This document shows, in pieces, positions 17,572 through 26,930 of a DNA stretch of 64,000 nt; the stretch's first letter is position 1; each line of letters begins with the position of its first letter. The stretch lies in NCBI GenBank assembly GCA_030583605.1, contig CP129466.1, positions 1,371,001 through 1,435,000 of the forward strand, in the 5' to 3' direction. Source of the stretch: Gammaproteobacteria bacterium (GTDB lineage: Bacteria > Pseudomonadota > Gammaproteobacteria > Steroidobacterales > GCA-2729495). The position numbers were made by a program, and so were the translations under genes. The notes beneath the pieces are model-generated. The model did not search any database and had not been told where the DNA came from. It saw nothing but the letters and a program-made list of their open reading frames with translations.

Positions 17572-18960
17572 ATGCGGCTGCCCACCCTGCTGATCGTTCT
17601 CGCCGCCCTGGTGGCGGCGGCATTCCTGCTCGGACGGCGACGGGCAGTTACCGTGGCGGGCGGCTATCGGGCTATCCGCCGGCTGCATTCCCTGCCGCAG
17701 TACCACGGTTATCGTGCGGCCTTGTGGGCCGCCACTCCGGCTCTGCTGCTGCTCGGCGTGTGGCTGGCGGCGGGCGAGAGCCTGATCATGGCCCGGGTCG
17801 CGGCGGCATTGCCGGCTCCCTATGACGGCCTCAAGGGGCCGGAACTCGGCCTGGTTCTGAACGACGTGCGCGGCATCGCGACCGGCCAGAACACGATTGG
17901 CGGGCAGCAGGGCGAGCTCCAGCCGGCGGCGGATCTGCTGGTCGAGCTGCGACAGGCTTCCCTGTGGGTGCTCTCCACTCTTGCCATTGCGCTGAGCCTG
18001 GCCGGCGGGCTGATCGCGTATCGCACCATCCAGCCGCAATTGCAGGCGCGCAATCAGGTCGAGGCTGCCCTCAAATGGGCGCTGATTGCTGCCTCGACCC
18101 TGGCGATTTTCACGACCATCGGCATCCTGCTCTCGGTGGCGTTCGAGGCCTTCCGGTTCTTCCGGCAGGTGCCGCTGACGGATTTCCTGTTCGGCCTGGA
18201 GTGGAGTCCGCAGACGGCGATGCGTGCCGACCAGGTCGGCTCTTCCGGCGCATTCGGTGCGGTGCCGTTGTTTGCGGGGACGCTGCTCGTATCCGGCATC
18301 GCCATGGCGGTGGCGGCGCCGCTAGGGCTGATGATCGCGATCTATCTGTCGGAGTACGCGCGGCCGGCGGTGCGTGCCGTCGTCAAGCCTGCTGTGGAGG
18401 TGCTGGCTGGCATCCCGACCGTCGTGTACGGCTACTTTGCGGTGCTGACCATGGCACCGCTGCTGCGCACCGCCGGGGAGGCGCTTGGGCTGAGCGTTGC
18501 CTCCGAGAGCGCGCTCGGTGCCGGGCTCGTCATGGGCGTGATGATCATCCCCTTTGTGTCGTCGCTGGCCGATGACGTAATCAACGCCGTGCCGCAGGCG
18601 ATGCGTGACGGCTCGCTCGCGCTCGGTGCGACGACCTCCGAGACCATCAAGCGCGTGGTGTTTCCGGCGGCACTGCCCGGGATCGTCGGCGCGCTGCTAC
18701 TGGCGGTTTCCCGTGCCATTGGCGAGACGATGATCGTCGTCATGGCGGCGGGCTTGTCGGCCAACCTGACCGCCAATCCGCTGGAGGCGGTGACCACGGT
18801 CACCGTGCAGATCGTGACGCTGCTGGTCGGCGACCAGGAGTTCGACAGCCCGAAAACGCTGGCCGCCTTTGCGCTCGGACTGGTGCTGTTCCTGGTGACG
18901 CTGGCGTTGAACGTGATTGCACTGCATGTGGTGCGCCGCTACCGGGAGCAGTACGAATGA
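17572..18960 (+). CDS. pstC: Phosphate ABC transporter permease PstC
   Basis: 462 aa from ATG 17572; a GTG at 17560 would add four residues. The C-terminal 300 residues are a standard six-helix permease with the EAA-type loop MRDGSLALGATTSETIKRVV. The N-terminal 160 residues add two or three membrane helices and a periplasmic section (ALPAPYDGLKGPELGL), longer than in E. coli PstC but usual for a group of proteobacterial homologues. It pairs with PstA and overlaps it by four bases. Confidence 0.93.
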   Translation: MRLPTLLIVLAALVAAAFLLGRRRAVTVAGGYRAIRRLHSLPQYHGYRAALWAATPALLLLGVWLAAGESLIMARVAAALPAPYDGLKGPELGLVLNDVRGIATGQNTIGGQQGELQPAADLLVELRQASLWVLSTLAIALSLAGGLIAYRTIQPQLQARNQVEAALKWALIAASTLAIFTTIGILLSVAFEAFRFFRQVPLTDFLFGLEWSPQTAMRADQVGSSGAFGAVPLFAGTLLVSGIAMAVAAPLGLMIAIYLSEYARPAVRAVVKPAVEVLAGIPTVVYGYFAVLTMAPLLRTAGEALGLSVASESALGAGLVMGVMIIPFVSSLADDVINAVPQAMRDGSLALGATTSETIKRVVFPAALPGIVGALLLAVSRAIGETMIVVMAAGLSANLTANPLEAVTTVTVQIVTLLVGDQEFDSPKTLAAFALGLVLFLVTLALNVIALHVVRRYREQYE

Positions 18961-20276
18961 GCGACGACCGGGACCTGTCCGACACGCAGACGGCGCGGGT
19001 CTGGTCGGCGACGCGCCAGACGGTGCAGGCGGGCCTGCGCCGGCGCTATGCCCGGGAGCGGCGCTTCCGGTGGTGCGGATTGCTGTCGGTGGTGTTCGGC
19101 GTCCTGTTCCTCGGCTTCCTGCTGGCCACTGTCGTCGCCAATGGCTACACGGCCTTTCGCCAGACCCATGTGCGCCTGGACATTTTTTTCGATCCGTCAT
19201 TGCTGGCCCCGACAAGGCGGACGGATCCGGACACCCTGGCGACGGCGGACTACGAGGCGCTCATCAAGGCTGCTCTCGGCGAGCTGTTCCCGGAGGTGGT
19301 CGAGCGTGGGCAGCGACGCGCGCTTGCCGCACTCGCGAGTTCGGGCGCCGCGTTCGAGTTGCGCGAGCGGGTCGTCGCGGCACCGGAACTCGTCGGGCAA
19401 CGACGCAGCCTGTGGCTGCTCGCGGACGACGAGGTGGACATGCTGGTCAAGGGGCACGTCGGACGGGTGCCGGAGGACGGCGGGCGCCTGACGCCGCAGC
19501 AACTTGCCTGGTTCGACCGGCTCATGGCGGACGGGCGCGTCGCGCTGCGCTTCAACCGGGCGTTCTTCACCGCAGGCGACTCGCGCGAGCCGGAGCTTGC
19601 CGGCATCTGGGCTGCAACCAAGGGCTCGTTTTTCATGCTGATGGTGACGCTGTTCCTGTCGTTTCCGCTAGGTGTGGCGGCCGCGATCTATCTCGAAGAG
19701 TTCGCCCCGCGCAACCGCTGGGTGGATCTCATCGAAGTCAACATCAACAATCTCGCAGCGGTGCCATCGATCGTCTTTGGCCTGCTCGGACTTGCGGTAT
19801 TCATCAACTTCTTTGGCCTGCCGCGCTCCGCGCCACTGGTGGGTGGCCTGGTACTGACGCTGATGACCCTGCCGGTGATCATCATCGCCTCGCGCGCGGC
19901 CATCAAGGCCGTGCCCCCATCGGTGCGGGAGGCCGCGCTCGGTGTGGGAGCCTCGTCGATGCAGACGGTGTTTCACCACGTGCTGCCGCTGGCGCTGCCC
20001 GGGATGCTCACCGGAGCGATCATCGGCATGGCGAGGGCGCTGGGAGAGTCCGCGCCGCTGCTGATGATCGGCATGGTTGCGTTTGTGGTGGACGTGCCGC
20101 AGACACCGCTGGATCCGGCGACCGCGTTGCCGGTCCAGGTATACCTCTGGGCGGACAGTCCGGAACGGGCGTTCGTGGAGCGGACGTCGGCCGCGATCAT
20201 CGTCCTGCTCGTGTTCCTCCTGATCATGAACATGGTGGCGGTGTGGCTGCGGAATCGTTTCGAGCGACGCTGGTGA
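18957..20276 (+). CDS. pstA: Phosphate ABC transporter permease PstA
   Basis: 439 aa, starting in an ATGA overlap with pstC. After a first membrane helix (about residues 38-63) there is a periplasmic insertion of about 150 residues (to about 215) not present in short PstA proteins, then five helices with the EAA loop [20 protein letters not shown]. The insertion contains charged helices ([20 protein letters not shown]) and may contact PstS. Translational coupling with pstC is likely. Confidence 0.93.
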   Translation: MSDDRDLSDTQTARVWSATRQTVQAGLRRRYARERRFRWCGLLSVVFGVLFLGFLLATVVANGYTAFRQTHVRLDIFFDPSLLAPTRRTDPDTLATADYEALIKAALGELFPEVVERGQRRALAALASSGAAFELRERVVAAPELVGQRRSLWLLADDEVDMLVKGHVGRVPEDGGRLTPQQLAWFDRLMADGRVALRFNRAFFTAGDSREPELAGIWAATKGSFFMLMVTLFLSFPLGVAAAIYLEEFAPRNRWVDLIEVNINNLAAVPSIVFGLLGLAVFINFFGLPRSAPLVGGLVLTLMTLPVIIIASRAAIKAVPPSVREAALGVGASSMQTVFHHVLPLALPGMLTGAIIGMARALGESAPLLMIGMVAFVVDVPQTPLDPATALPVQVYLWADSPERAFVERTSAAIIVLLVFLLIMNMVAVWLRNRFERRW

Positions 20277-20316
20277 CGCGTGCCGGCGCCAACACCGTGA
20301 CCCGGGGGGCGGGCCT

Positions 20317-21219
20317 GTGGTAACAATGGAGCGAGAACGCACCTTGCCGCACACTGGAGCTGCCGTGGCGAATGAGGACGGAACCGGGTCGGGCCGGATC
20401 GATCTGGCGGCCAGTGCGCCGGCCGGCACGTCGTTCCATACCGTCGGCAACATAGCGGCGCGCGATCCGGTCATGACGGTGCGGCGGAGCAACGTCTGGT
20501 ACGGCGACACTCACGCGCTCAAGGAAGTGAGCCTCGACATCGGTCGAGGCGAGGTGGTGGCGCTGATCGGGCCCTCCGGTTGCGGCAAGTCCACTTTCAT
20601 CCGCTGCCTGAACCGCATGAACGACACCATCGAGTCGGCGCGGGTCAGCGGTGACTTCCGGCTCGACGGCCAGGACATCTATGCCAGGGAAATGGACGTG
20701 GTGCTGCTGCGTGCCCGTGTCGGGATGGTGTTCCAGAAGCCGAACCCGTTTCCGAAGTCCATCTACGAGAACGTCGCCTACGGACCGCGGATCCACGGTC
20801 TGGCGGGCAGCCGCAACGAGCTCGACGACATCGTTTACCGCAGCCTCGACAAGGCCGGCTTGCTGGGCGAGGTGAAAAATCGCATGGACGAGCCCGGCAC
20901 GGGGCTTTCCGGCGGTCAGCAGCAGCGGTTGTGCATCGCGCGCGCCATTGCGGTCAATCCGGAGGTGATCCTGATGGACGAGCCGTGCTCGGCGCTGGAC
21001 CCCATTGCCACCGCGCGGATCGAGGACCTCATCGACGAGCTGCGCGAGAAGTACGCGATCGCCATCGTCACCCATTCCATGCAGCAGGCGGCGCGCGTGT
21101 CGCAGCGCACCGCGTACTTCCATCTCGGCCACCTGATCGAGGTCGGCCCGACCGACAAGATCTTCACCAACCCGGGCCACAAGCTCACCGAGGACTACGT
21201 CACCGGCCGATTCGGTTGA
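20317..21219 (+). CDS. pstB: Phosphate ABC transporter ATP-binding protein PstB
   Basis: Up to 300 aa. Walker [10 protein letters not shown], PstB-specific [36 protein letters not shown], signature [14 protein letters not shown] and Walker [14 protein letters not shown] are all present. Three starts compete: GTG 20317, ATG 20326, and GTG 20365, the last with GGAG five bases upstream. The residues before the ABC domain are poorly conserved, so a shorter start is quite possible. Completes pstSCAB. Confidence 0.93.
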   Translation: MVTMERERTLPHTGAAVANEDGTGSGRIDLAASAPAGTSFHTVGNIAARDPVMTVRRSNVWYGDTHALKEVSLDIGRGEVVALIGPSGCGKSTFIRCLNRMNDTIESARVSGDFRLDGQDIYAREMDVVLLRARVGMVFQKPNPFPKSIYENVAYGPRIHGLAGSRNELDDIVYRSLDKAGLLGEVKNRMDEPGTGLSGGQQQRLCIARAIAVNPEVILMDEPCSALDPIATARIEDLIDELREKYAIAIVTHSMQQAARVSQRTAYFHLGHLIEVGPTDKIFTNPGHKLTEDYVTGRFG

Positions 21220-21310
21220 GGTCTGCGGCGTAGCGCCCGACAGTACCGCTTGCCGGATCGCCCCAGCCGCAGCCTCGCGTCCACGTCGATGGCAGTCGAC
21301 CCATACGCTG

Positions 21311-21339
21311 CTGTCACATTCGCGTAACTTTCGCAAAAC
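21311..21339 (+). promoter_or_regulatory. PHO box upstream of the porin gene
   Basis: Three half-sites in an exact 11-base period: CTGTCAC (21311), GCGTAAC (21322), GCAAAAC (21333). The first is a perfect match to the classical PhoB half-site. Located 36 bases before the porin ATG. Confidence 0.75.
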
Positions 21340-21374
21340 ACACTGCGCCTCGAACACCGACCCAAGGAGAAGCC

Positions 21375-22598
21375 ATGAAGAAGTGCAAGCAGCTCGCGCT
21401 GGCGGCCGGGCTCGCGCTCGCGAGCCCCATGAGCCCGGCAGCGGTCAGCGACGCCGAGTTCCAGGCGCTCAAGGACAGTGTCGCCGTGCTCGTCCAGAAG
21501 CTGAGCGCCATCGAGCAGGAACTCGCGACTGAGAAGGCGAAGTCCGCACAACTGGCGGCGACACCTGCGCCTGTAGTGTCCGCGCCGACTACGGCGTCGG
21601 CCGACAAGGTCAGTTTTCGTGGCGACCTGCGTGGCCGATACGAGAACATCGACAAAGAGAATGTGGATGACCGCAACCGCAACCGCATCCGGGCCCGCGC
21701 GGCCATCATCGCCACGCCGCAGGAAGGCCTCGAGCTGGGGTTCGGCCTGGCGACCAGCGAAGATGGCGATCCCGTGTCGAGCAACCAGACCATCGGCAAC
21801 GGCGGATCGCGCAAGGACATTTTCCTCGATCTCGCTTACTTCAACTGGCAGGCGGCCGAGGGCCTCAATGCCATCGGCGGCAAGTTCAAGAACAACCTGT
21901 ATAGGCCGGGCAAACATCACCTCATGTGGGACAGTGATCTCAACCCGGAGGGGCTGGCGCTGAGCTACGGGAACGGTGTCTTCTTTGCGAATGCGATGGG
22001 TACCTGGGTGGAGAGCGACAGTGCCAGCACGCGCTCCAAGGCTTACGGTGCCGGCGGCCAGATGGGCGTGGCGTGGCCTTTCGATGACGACCTGAAGCTC
22101 ACCGCGGGGACCGGATACTTTTCGATCAACAGCGCGGGCAAGGGTCCGTTCTTCGACGCCGACTTTCTCGGCAATACGGTGGTGGACGGGCGCTACGCGT
22201 ACGACTACGACACCATTCAGGGCTTTGCCGAACTTGCGCTACGCTTGCTCGGGCAGCCGGCGATGCTGTTTGTCGACTACGTGAAGAATACCGACGCCGG
22301 CGATTTCGACACTGGCTGGGCGGCCGGCGCGCAGTTCGGCAGCGCCGGGCCGAGAGGGACCTGGGAGGCGGTCTACACCTACCAGGACCTGGAGGCGGAC
22401 GCGGTGTTCGGCCTGTGGACTGACTCGGACTTCGGCGGCGGCGGCACCGACAATAGCGGGCACGTCTTCCGCGGAGCTTATGCCCTGACCGACAAGGTCA
22501 ACATGGCAGTCACGTACTTCGTCAACGAGGTCGGTGCGAGCACCGGCAACGAACTGGACTACAACCGCCTGCAGCTCGATATGAACTTCAAGTACTGA
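21375..22598 (+). CDS. Putative outer-membrane porin, phosphate-regulated
   Basis: 407 aa. Signal peptide (to about Ala23), a short coiled-coil (EFQALKDSVAVLVQKLSAIE), an Ala/Pro linker, then a beta barrel with alternating aromatic strands (FRGDLRGRYENIDKEN onward) ending LQLDMNFKY, the aromatic terminal residue needed by the BAM complex. N-terminal coiled coils of this kind occur in trimeric OprP/OprO-like and Porin_10 proteins. AAGGAG precedes the ATG. The PHO box and position behind pstB suggest phosphate or polyphosphate uptake; selectivity itself is not readable. Confidence 0.85.
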   Translation: MKKCKQLALAAGLALASPMSPAAVSDAEFQALKDSVAVLVQKLSAIEQELATEKAKSAQLAATPAPVVSAPTTASADKVSFRGDLRGRYENIDKENVDDRNRNRIRARAAIIATPQEGLELGFGLATSEDGDPVSSNQTIGNGGSRKDIFLDLAYFNWQAAEGLNAIGGKFKNNLYRPGKHHLMWDSDLNPEGLALSYGNGVFFANAMGTWVESDSASTRSKAYGAGGQMGVAWPFDDDLKLTAGTGYFSINSAGKGPFFDADFLGNTVVDGRYAYDYDTIQGFAELALRLLGQPAMLFVDYVKNTDAGDFDTGWAAGAQFGSAGPRGTWEAVYTYQDLEADAVFGLWTDSDFGGGGTDNSGHVFRGAYALTDKVNMAVTYFVNEVGASTGNELDYNRLQLDMNFKY

Positions 22599-22635
22599 GC
22601 CGGGTGGCAGCGGCGGTCGGGGCTGATGCGCGACG

Positions 22636-22956
22636 GTCGGGGCTAAAACCCCTCCTGCAGGGCTTCGTTTGGCGCTGCGGCGTTATCTGTCGCGGCTGGC
22701 GCCGCTCCTACACGGCCTCGTTCGGCGCTGCGGTTGGTCAGCGCTGATGCGCGACGGTCGGGGCTAAAGCCCCTCCTGCAGGGCTTCGTTCGGCGCCGCG
22801 GCGTCATCTGTCGCGGCTGGCGCCGCTCCTACACGGCTTCGTTCGGCGCTGTGGCGTCATCTGTCGCGGCTGGCGCCGCTCCTACACGGCTTCGTTCAGC
22901 GCTTCGTTCAGCGCCGCGGTCGGACAGCGCCCTGTAGGAGCGACGTGAGTCGCGAC
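22636..22956. repeat. Cluster of six REP units
   Basis: Six 23-base units share the plan GTCGsGGCTnnnGCCsCTCCTnC: 22636-22658, 22689-22711, 22757-22779, 22810-22832, 22863-22885 and an inverted one at 22934-22956. Units 1-2 and 3-4 form a duplicated 121-base module; unit 5 is a further partial copy. Each unit is an imperfect palindrome. They fill the 385-base gap between the porin and the HMG-CoA lyase-type gene and may act as mRNA-stabilising or terminating hairpins. This repeat type (GTAGGAGCG...) is common in Pseudomonas and Xanthomonas relatives. No gene is supported in the gap. Confidence 0.85.
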
Positions 22957-22983
22957 CACCGCAACACCCATCGCAACCCGACG

Positions 22984-23946
22984 CTACGCCGCCGCGCCAA
23001 CGCCCCAGCCGCCGGCCGAGTAGCCCTTCGGCAGCCCGGCCTCCGGGGTAAACCCGTAGAGCGACTCCCCGGGCAGGGCATCGCGCAGGATGGTTCGCAC
23101 TTCGAGCAGCTTCGCCAGGTCGATGCCGGTGCGCAGCCCCATCGAGTCCAGCATGAACACGAGGTCCTCGGTGACGATGTTGCCGCTCGCGCCAGGCGCA
23201 TAGGGGCAGCCGCCAAGCCCGCCGAGCGAGCTGTCGAGGGTCGTGATGCCTTCCTCCAGCGCGGCGAGTGCGTTGGCGAGGCCGAGGCCGCGGGTATTGT
23301 GCAGGTGAATGCTGGCCAGCCGGTCCACGCCGATCTCCGCACGTACCAGCCGGATCAGGCGGCGCAACTGCTGCGGGTTGGCGTACCCGGTCGTGTCGGA
23401 GAGCCCGACCTCGTCCACGCCGGCGTCGAGCAGCCGGCGCGCGAGTTCCACCACCTTCTGCTCGGGAACGGCGCCCTCGAGCGTGCAGCCGAAGGCCGTG
23501 GCGACGTTGCCCTCGAAGCCGGGGCGTTCGCCGGGCGGCAGCGAGCGGATGTGCTCAGCAATCTGGCGCACCTCGTCAATCACCTGGGCGTGACTGCGGC
23601 GCAGGTTGGCCTGGCTGTGTGTCTCGCTGGCCGACAGCGGCAAGGCGATCTTGTGGGCGCCGGCCGCGATGGCGTTCTGCGCTCCCTTGAAATTGGGCAC
23701 CAGCGCGACGACCGTGAGCCCGGGCAGGGTGCGCGCGTAGCGCACCACTTCAGCCGCGTCCGCCATCTGCGGCAGAAGTTTCGCCGGCACGAAAGAGCAG
23801 ACTTCGATCTCGCGCACGCCGGCGGCAGCTTCCGCGGCGATCCAGGCCTTCTTTGCAGCCGTCGGCATGATGGCCTTGATGCTCTGCAGGCCGTCGCGCG
23901 GGCCTACTTCACTCACCAGGACGTCGCGGTCATTGGATTCCGGCAT
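22984..23946 (-). CDS. Hydroxymethylglutaryl-CoA lyase family protein
   Basis: 320 aa TIM-barrel of the HMGL group: VSEVGPRDGLQSIK at the N-terminus with catalytic Arg-Asp, ASETHSQANLRRSHAQ, IHLHNTRGLGLANALAALEEG metal-site histidines and GLGGCPYAPGASGNIVTEDL with the catalytic Cys loop. It should cleave HMG-CoA or a close analogue to acetyl-CoA and acetoacetate (leucine degradation) or act as a citramalyl/hydroxymethylglutaryl lyase on another CoA ester. The start at 23946 has GAAGGAACG upstream. It is divergent from a CaiB/BaiF CoA-transferase; such pairs handle CoA activation and cleavage of dicarboxylates, so the natural substrate may be one of those. Confidence 0.88.
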   Translation of the reverse strand: MPESNDRDVLVSEVGPRDGLQSIKAIMPTAAKKAWIAAEAAAGVREIEVCSFVPAKLLPQMADAAEVVRYARTLPGLTVVALVPNFKGAQNAIAAGAHKIALPLSASETHSQANLRRSHAQVIDEVRQIAEHIRSLPPGERPGFEGNVATAFGCTLEGAVPEQKVVELARRLLDAGVDEVGLSDTTGYANPQQLRRLIRLVRAEIGVDRLASIHLHNTRGLGLANALAALEEGITTLDSSLGGLGGCPYAPGASGNIVTEDLVFMLDSMGLRTGIDLAKLLEVRTILRDALPGESLYGFTPEAGLPKGYSAGGWGVGAAA

Positions 23947-24086
23947 AACTCGTTCCTTCGGGTCGCAGCACTCTATTCTATATGGGGCTGGGTGGGCGAT
24001 AATCCACGGCCCCGCGCGGGGCCGGCCGGGCGGGACGGGCGCCGGCCACGGCATCCGGCGGCACCGTGCAGCGACAGAGGCATCTC

Positions 24087-25289
24087 ATGGCAGGACAGCA
24101 GCATCTACCCCTCGCCGGCGTGCGGGTCATCGAGTTCACGCACATGGTCATGGGCCCGGCGGCCGGACTGATGCTGGCCGACCTCGGCGCGGATGTCGTC
24201 AAGATCGAACCGGCGGAAGGCGACAGCACCCGGCGACTGCCCGGCTCCGGTGCCGGGTACTTTCCGATGTACAACCGCAACAAGCGCAGCCTCTGCGTGG
24301 ATCTCAAGGCCGAGGCGGGCCGCGCGGCCGTGCTGCGCCTCATCGACCAGGCGGATGTCGTCATCGAGAACTTTCGACCGGGCACGATGGACCGGCTCGG
24401 CTTCGGCTACGAGACGCTCAGCCGCCGCAATCCGCGCCTGATCTACTGCTCCGAGAAGGGTTTCCTGAGCGGTCCCTACGAGGAGCGCACCGCACTCGAC
24501 GAGGTCGCGCAGATGATGGGCGGCCTCGCGTACATGACCGGGCCACCGGGCAAGCCGCTGCGGGCCGGCACGTCGGTGATCGACGTGCAGGGGGGCATGT
24601 TCGGCGCGCTCGGCGTGATTGCCGCGCTGTTCCAGCGGGCGACGACGGGCCGGGGGCAGTACGTGGTCGCCTCGCTGTTCGAGAGCACGGCATTCCTGGT
24701 GGGCCAGCACATGGCGCAGTTCGCCGTCACCGGCCAGCCCGCCGCGCCGATGCCGGTGCGCGTGTCGGCCTGGGCGATCTACCAGGTGTTCGACACCAGT
24801 GACGGCGAGCAGGTGTTCGTCGGCGTCGTCAGCGACAAACAATGGAAGCTATTGTGCGACGCGTTCGATCTCAAGGCATTCGCGGCCGATCGCTCGCTCG
24901 ACACCAACACCGATCGGGTGACGCACAAGGAGCGGATCCTGCCGGTCATCCGTGACACGTTCCGCCAGCTCACCAAGCAGCAGCTGATGGACAAGCTCGA
25001 GAAAACCGGCCTGCCGTTCGCGCCGATCACCAAGCCGGAACAATTGTTCGAGGATCCGCATCTGGCAGCCGGTGGCGGCCTGCTGCCCATCACCGTGACC
25101 GACGGGGAGCGCAAGGGCGCGAAGACCAAGCTGCCGGCGCTGCCGCTGGCCATGGACGGGCAGCGTTTCGGTGTGCGCCTCGACGTGCCGCGGGCCGGAC
25201 AACACTCGCGCGAGATCCTGGCGCAGGCTGGTTATTCGACGAGCGAGATCAGCGCGCTGATCAGCGCCGGCGTGGTCGGGGCCGAGTGA
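24087..25289 (+). CDS. CaiB/BaiF family (class III) CoA-transferase
   Basis: 400 aa. The typical opening LPLAGVRVIEFTHMVMGPAA, GADVVKIEPAEGD, NKRSLCVDLK and VVIENFRPGTMDRLGFGYE identify the family; the catalytic Asp lies in the ALDEVAQMMGG segment around residue 140. It should transfer CoA between carboxylates without a free acid intermediate. The start ATG 24087 has AGAGGC in front; a CTG/ATG further up (24066) is weaker. Substrate unknown; the divergent HMG-CoA lyase-type neighbour suggests a branched or dicarboxylic CoA ester. Confidence 0.9.
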   Translation: MAGQQHLPLAGVRVIEFTHMVMGPAAGLMLADLGADVVKIEPAEGDSTRRLPGSGAGYFPMYNRNKRSLCVDLKAEAGRAAVLRLIDQADVVIENFRPGTMDRLGFGYETLSRRNPRLIYCSEKGFLSGPYEERTALDEVAQMMGGLAYMTGPPGKPLRAGTSVIDVQGGMFGALGVIAALFQRATTGRGQYVVASLFESTAFLVGQHMAQFAVTGQPAAPMPVRVSAWAIYQVFDTSDGEQVFVGVVSDKQWKLLCDAFDLKAFAADRSLDTNTDRVTHKERILPVIRDTFRQLTKQQLMDKLEKTGLPFAPITKPEQLFEDPHLAAGGGLLPITVTDGERKGAKTKLPALPLAMDGQRFGVRLDVPRAGQHSREILAQAGYSTSEISALISAGVVGAE

Positions 25290-25332
25290 GTATGGCTAAC
25301 AATAAAAACGAATGAATACGGGGGGTTATCTC

Positions 25333-25920
25333 ATGCGTTTAACGTCAATTCATGCACTGTGGCTGATTCTTTTGGCCATCGTTGCAGCCGGGTGTGCCTC
25401 CGGGCCGGATGTGCGCGTGGACGCGGACCCCGCCGTACGCATCACGGACTACGGCAGCTTCGCGTTCTTCAGCCCGCTCGCCACGGACAAGGCAGGGTAT
25501 TCGACCCTCGTGACCAGCCGCCTGAAAGAGGCGGCCCGGCGGGAGATGGAGCAGCGCGGCTACCGCTACGATGAGACGAACCCCGATCTGCTGTTGAACT
25601 TCCAGCTGAATATCGAGGAGCGGACGGAAATCCGCAGTACGCCGTCGGCCGGAGTGGGCTACGGCTATTACGGCTACCGCTCTTATGGGGTGTGGGGCGG
25701 CTACCCGCAGGAAATCCAGACGACGAATTACCGGCAGGGCACGCTGAACATTGATGTGGTGGACACGAAGCGCAAGGCGCTGGTCTGGCAGTCGGTGGGC
25801 GAGGGGCGCATCAAGAAGGAATCCATGAAGAACCCTGGGCCGGCGATCGACCGGGCAGTGACGCTGCTGATGGCGGACTTCCCGAGCCGCCTGCCGGCGC
25901 CTGCGACCGGCGCCGACTGA
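25333..25920 (+). CDS. DUF4136 lipoprotein
   Basis: 195 aa. Lipoprotein signal ending IVAAGC, then the DUF4136 pattern: FAFFSP, SRLKEAARREMEQRGYRYDETNPDLL and GTLNIDVVDTKRKALVWQSVGEGRI. A Tyr/Gly-rich loop (GYGYYGYRSYG) is typical. Probably anchored in the outer or inner membrane; function unknown. ATG 25333 is chosen because it gives a normal signal length and follows GGGGG; ATG 25312 is possible. Confidence 0.85.
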   Translation: MRLTSIHALWLILLAIVAAGCASGPDVRVDADPAVRITDYGSFAFFSPLATDKAGYSTLVTSRLKEAARREMEQRGYRYDETNPDLLLNFQLNIEERTEIRSTPSAGVGYGYYGYRSYGVWGGYPQEIQTTNYRQGTLNIDVVDTKRKALVWQSVGEGRIKKESMKNPGPAIDRAVTLLMADFPSRLPAPATGAD

Positions 25921-25938
25921 AGCGCTGCGCCGCGACGG

Positions 25939-26622
25939 TTACGGTTGGTGCGTGGGACTCTGCCCCTTCCCGGGTCTCGCCGCCGGCTGGCCCTGCGCGG
26001 GCTGCAGATAAACCCAGGGACGGCGCAGGCGGTCGCGGGCCTGAAAGGCCAGGATCTCGTCGTCGCGCTTCATCGTCAGTGCGATCGCGTCCAGACCCTC
26101 GAGCAGCATCTCGCGATCGGCCGGCGGGATGTCGAACGCATGCGCTGTGCCGCCGGGTGGGGTCACGGTGCAGGCCTCGAGGTTGACGGTGAGCAGGTGG
26201 CGCGCCGGGTCGCTTTGCACCGCGGCGGCCAGTGACTCCACCACGCTGTTGTCCAGCACCACCGGGAGAATCCCGTTGCGGACGCAGTTGCCCTGGAAGA
26301 TTGCGCCGAAGCTCGGTGCGATGATCGCGCGTATGCCCCACTCGTGCAGCGCCCACACCGCATGCTCGCGCGAGGAGCCGCAACCGAAATTCGTGCCCGT
26401 CAGCAGAATCTGCGCCCGGCGGTAGGGCTCCTGGTTGAGCACGAATTCCGGGTTCTCGTCGCGGCTGCCCGGCGTGCGGTAGCGCCAGCCCGCGAACAGC
26501 CCGTCGGCAAGACCGGTTTTCGCGACCTTCTTCATCTCGCGGCTCGGGATGATCGCATCGGTATCGACGTTGATCCGCAGCAGCGGCGCGGCGATGGCGG
26601 TGAGGGTCGTGAATTTGTCCAT
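25939..26622 (-). CDS. leuD: 3-isopropylmalate dehydratase small subunit LeuD
   Basis: 227 aa. Aconitase swivel domain with NVDTDAIIPSREMK near the N-terminus and FGCGSSREHAVWAL (about residues 79-92), the substrate-recognising loop; IFQGNCVRNGILPVVL is also standard. Forms the isomerase with LeuC in leucine synthesis (2-isopropylmalate to 3-isopropylmalate). The C-terminus has an extra Gln/Pro/Arg tail. Its partner leuC lies on the same strand 5.8 kb upstream, separated by mobile and Rhs DNA, so leuD may now depend on its own promoter. Confidence 0.93.
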   Translation of the reverse strand: MDKFTTLTAIAAPLLRINVDTDAIIPSREMKKVAKTGLADGLFAGWRYRTPGSRDENPEFVLNQEPYRRAQILLTGTNFGCGSSREHAVWALHEWGIRAIIAPSFGAIFQGNCVRNGILPVVLDNSVVESLAAAVQSDPARHLLTVNLEACTVTPPGGTAHAFDIPPADREMLLEGLDAIALTMKRDDEILAFQARDRLRRPWVYLQPAQGQPAARPGKGQSPTHQP

Positions 26623-26928
26623 ATCCGTCCTGTTCAGCGTCAGGAAGCCTCGCGAAAACCGGTGCTGAGGCCGGAAGCCAGGGGCCGCCTGGCGCTACCA
26701 CGATGGGAAAAGCGCGTTTCCGCGGAAACGTCGCAAGCGAGCGCAGCAAGCCGGGGCCGTCGGCACGCTCCGAAAAATGCCGAGCCTGCGCAGGCAGCAG
26801 CCGCTGCCGGTACATTAGCAGAATCAGCCGTATGGGCATCGCCTTGGCCCGGTGCAGGCTCTTCTGGGTAAACGGTGCCGGGTTTGGCTTATTGGCTTTT
26901 CGGGTAGAGCGGCGGCATCCTGGAGAAG
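26623..26928. other. 306-base junction between leuD and the Rhs region
   Basis: Holds the leuD start region and, from 26867, the first copy of the 64-bp repeat. No supported gene. This is the left edge of the insert that separates leuC and leuD. Confidence 0.5.
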
Positions 26929-26930
26929 GT
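26867..26930 (+). repeat. 64-bp repeat, copy 1
   Basis: Begins GGTAAACGGTGCCGGGTTTG and ends GGAGAAGGT. Matches 30120-30183 throughout and 32191-32254 with only two visible base differences. Copies 1 and 2 continue beyond it into Rhs core sequence, copy 3 does not. Confidence 0.9.

Noticed and set aside
15247..18039. 930-codon open frame on the minus strand across phoU-pstS-pstC
   Set aside because: It is antisense to three well-recognised genes and has a His/Arg/Gln-rich composition typical of high-GC shadow frames.
20310..20330. PHO box before pstB
   Set aside because: Only one half-site-like string (GTGGTAAC) without an 11-base partner; pstB is 40 bases behind pstA and probably read through.
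22636..22956. CRISPR array
   Set aside because: Units are palindromic REP elements with duplicated, not unique, spacers; no cas genes in the window.
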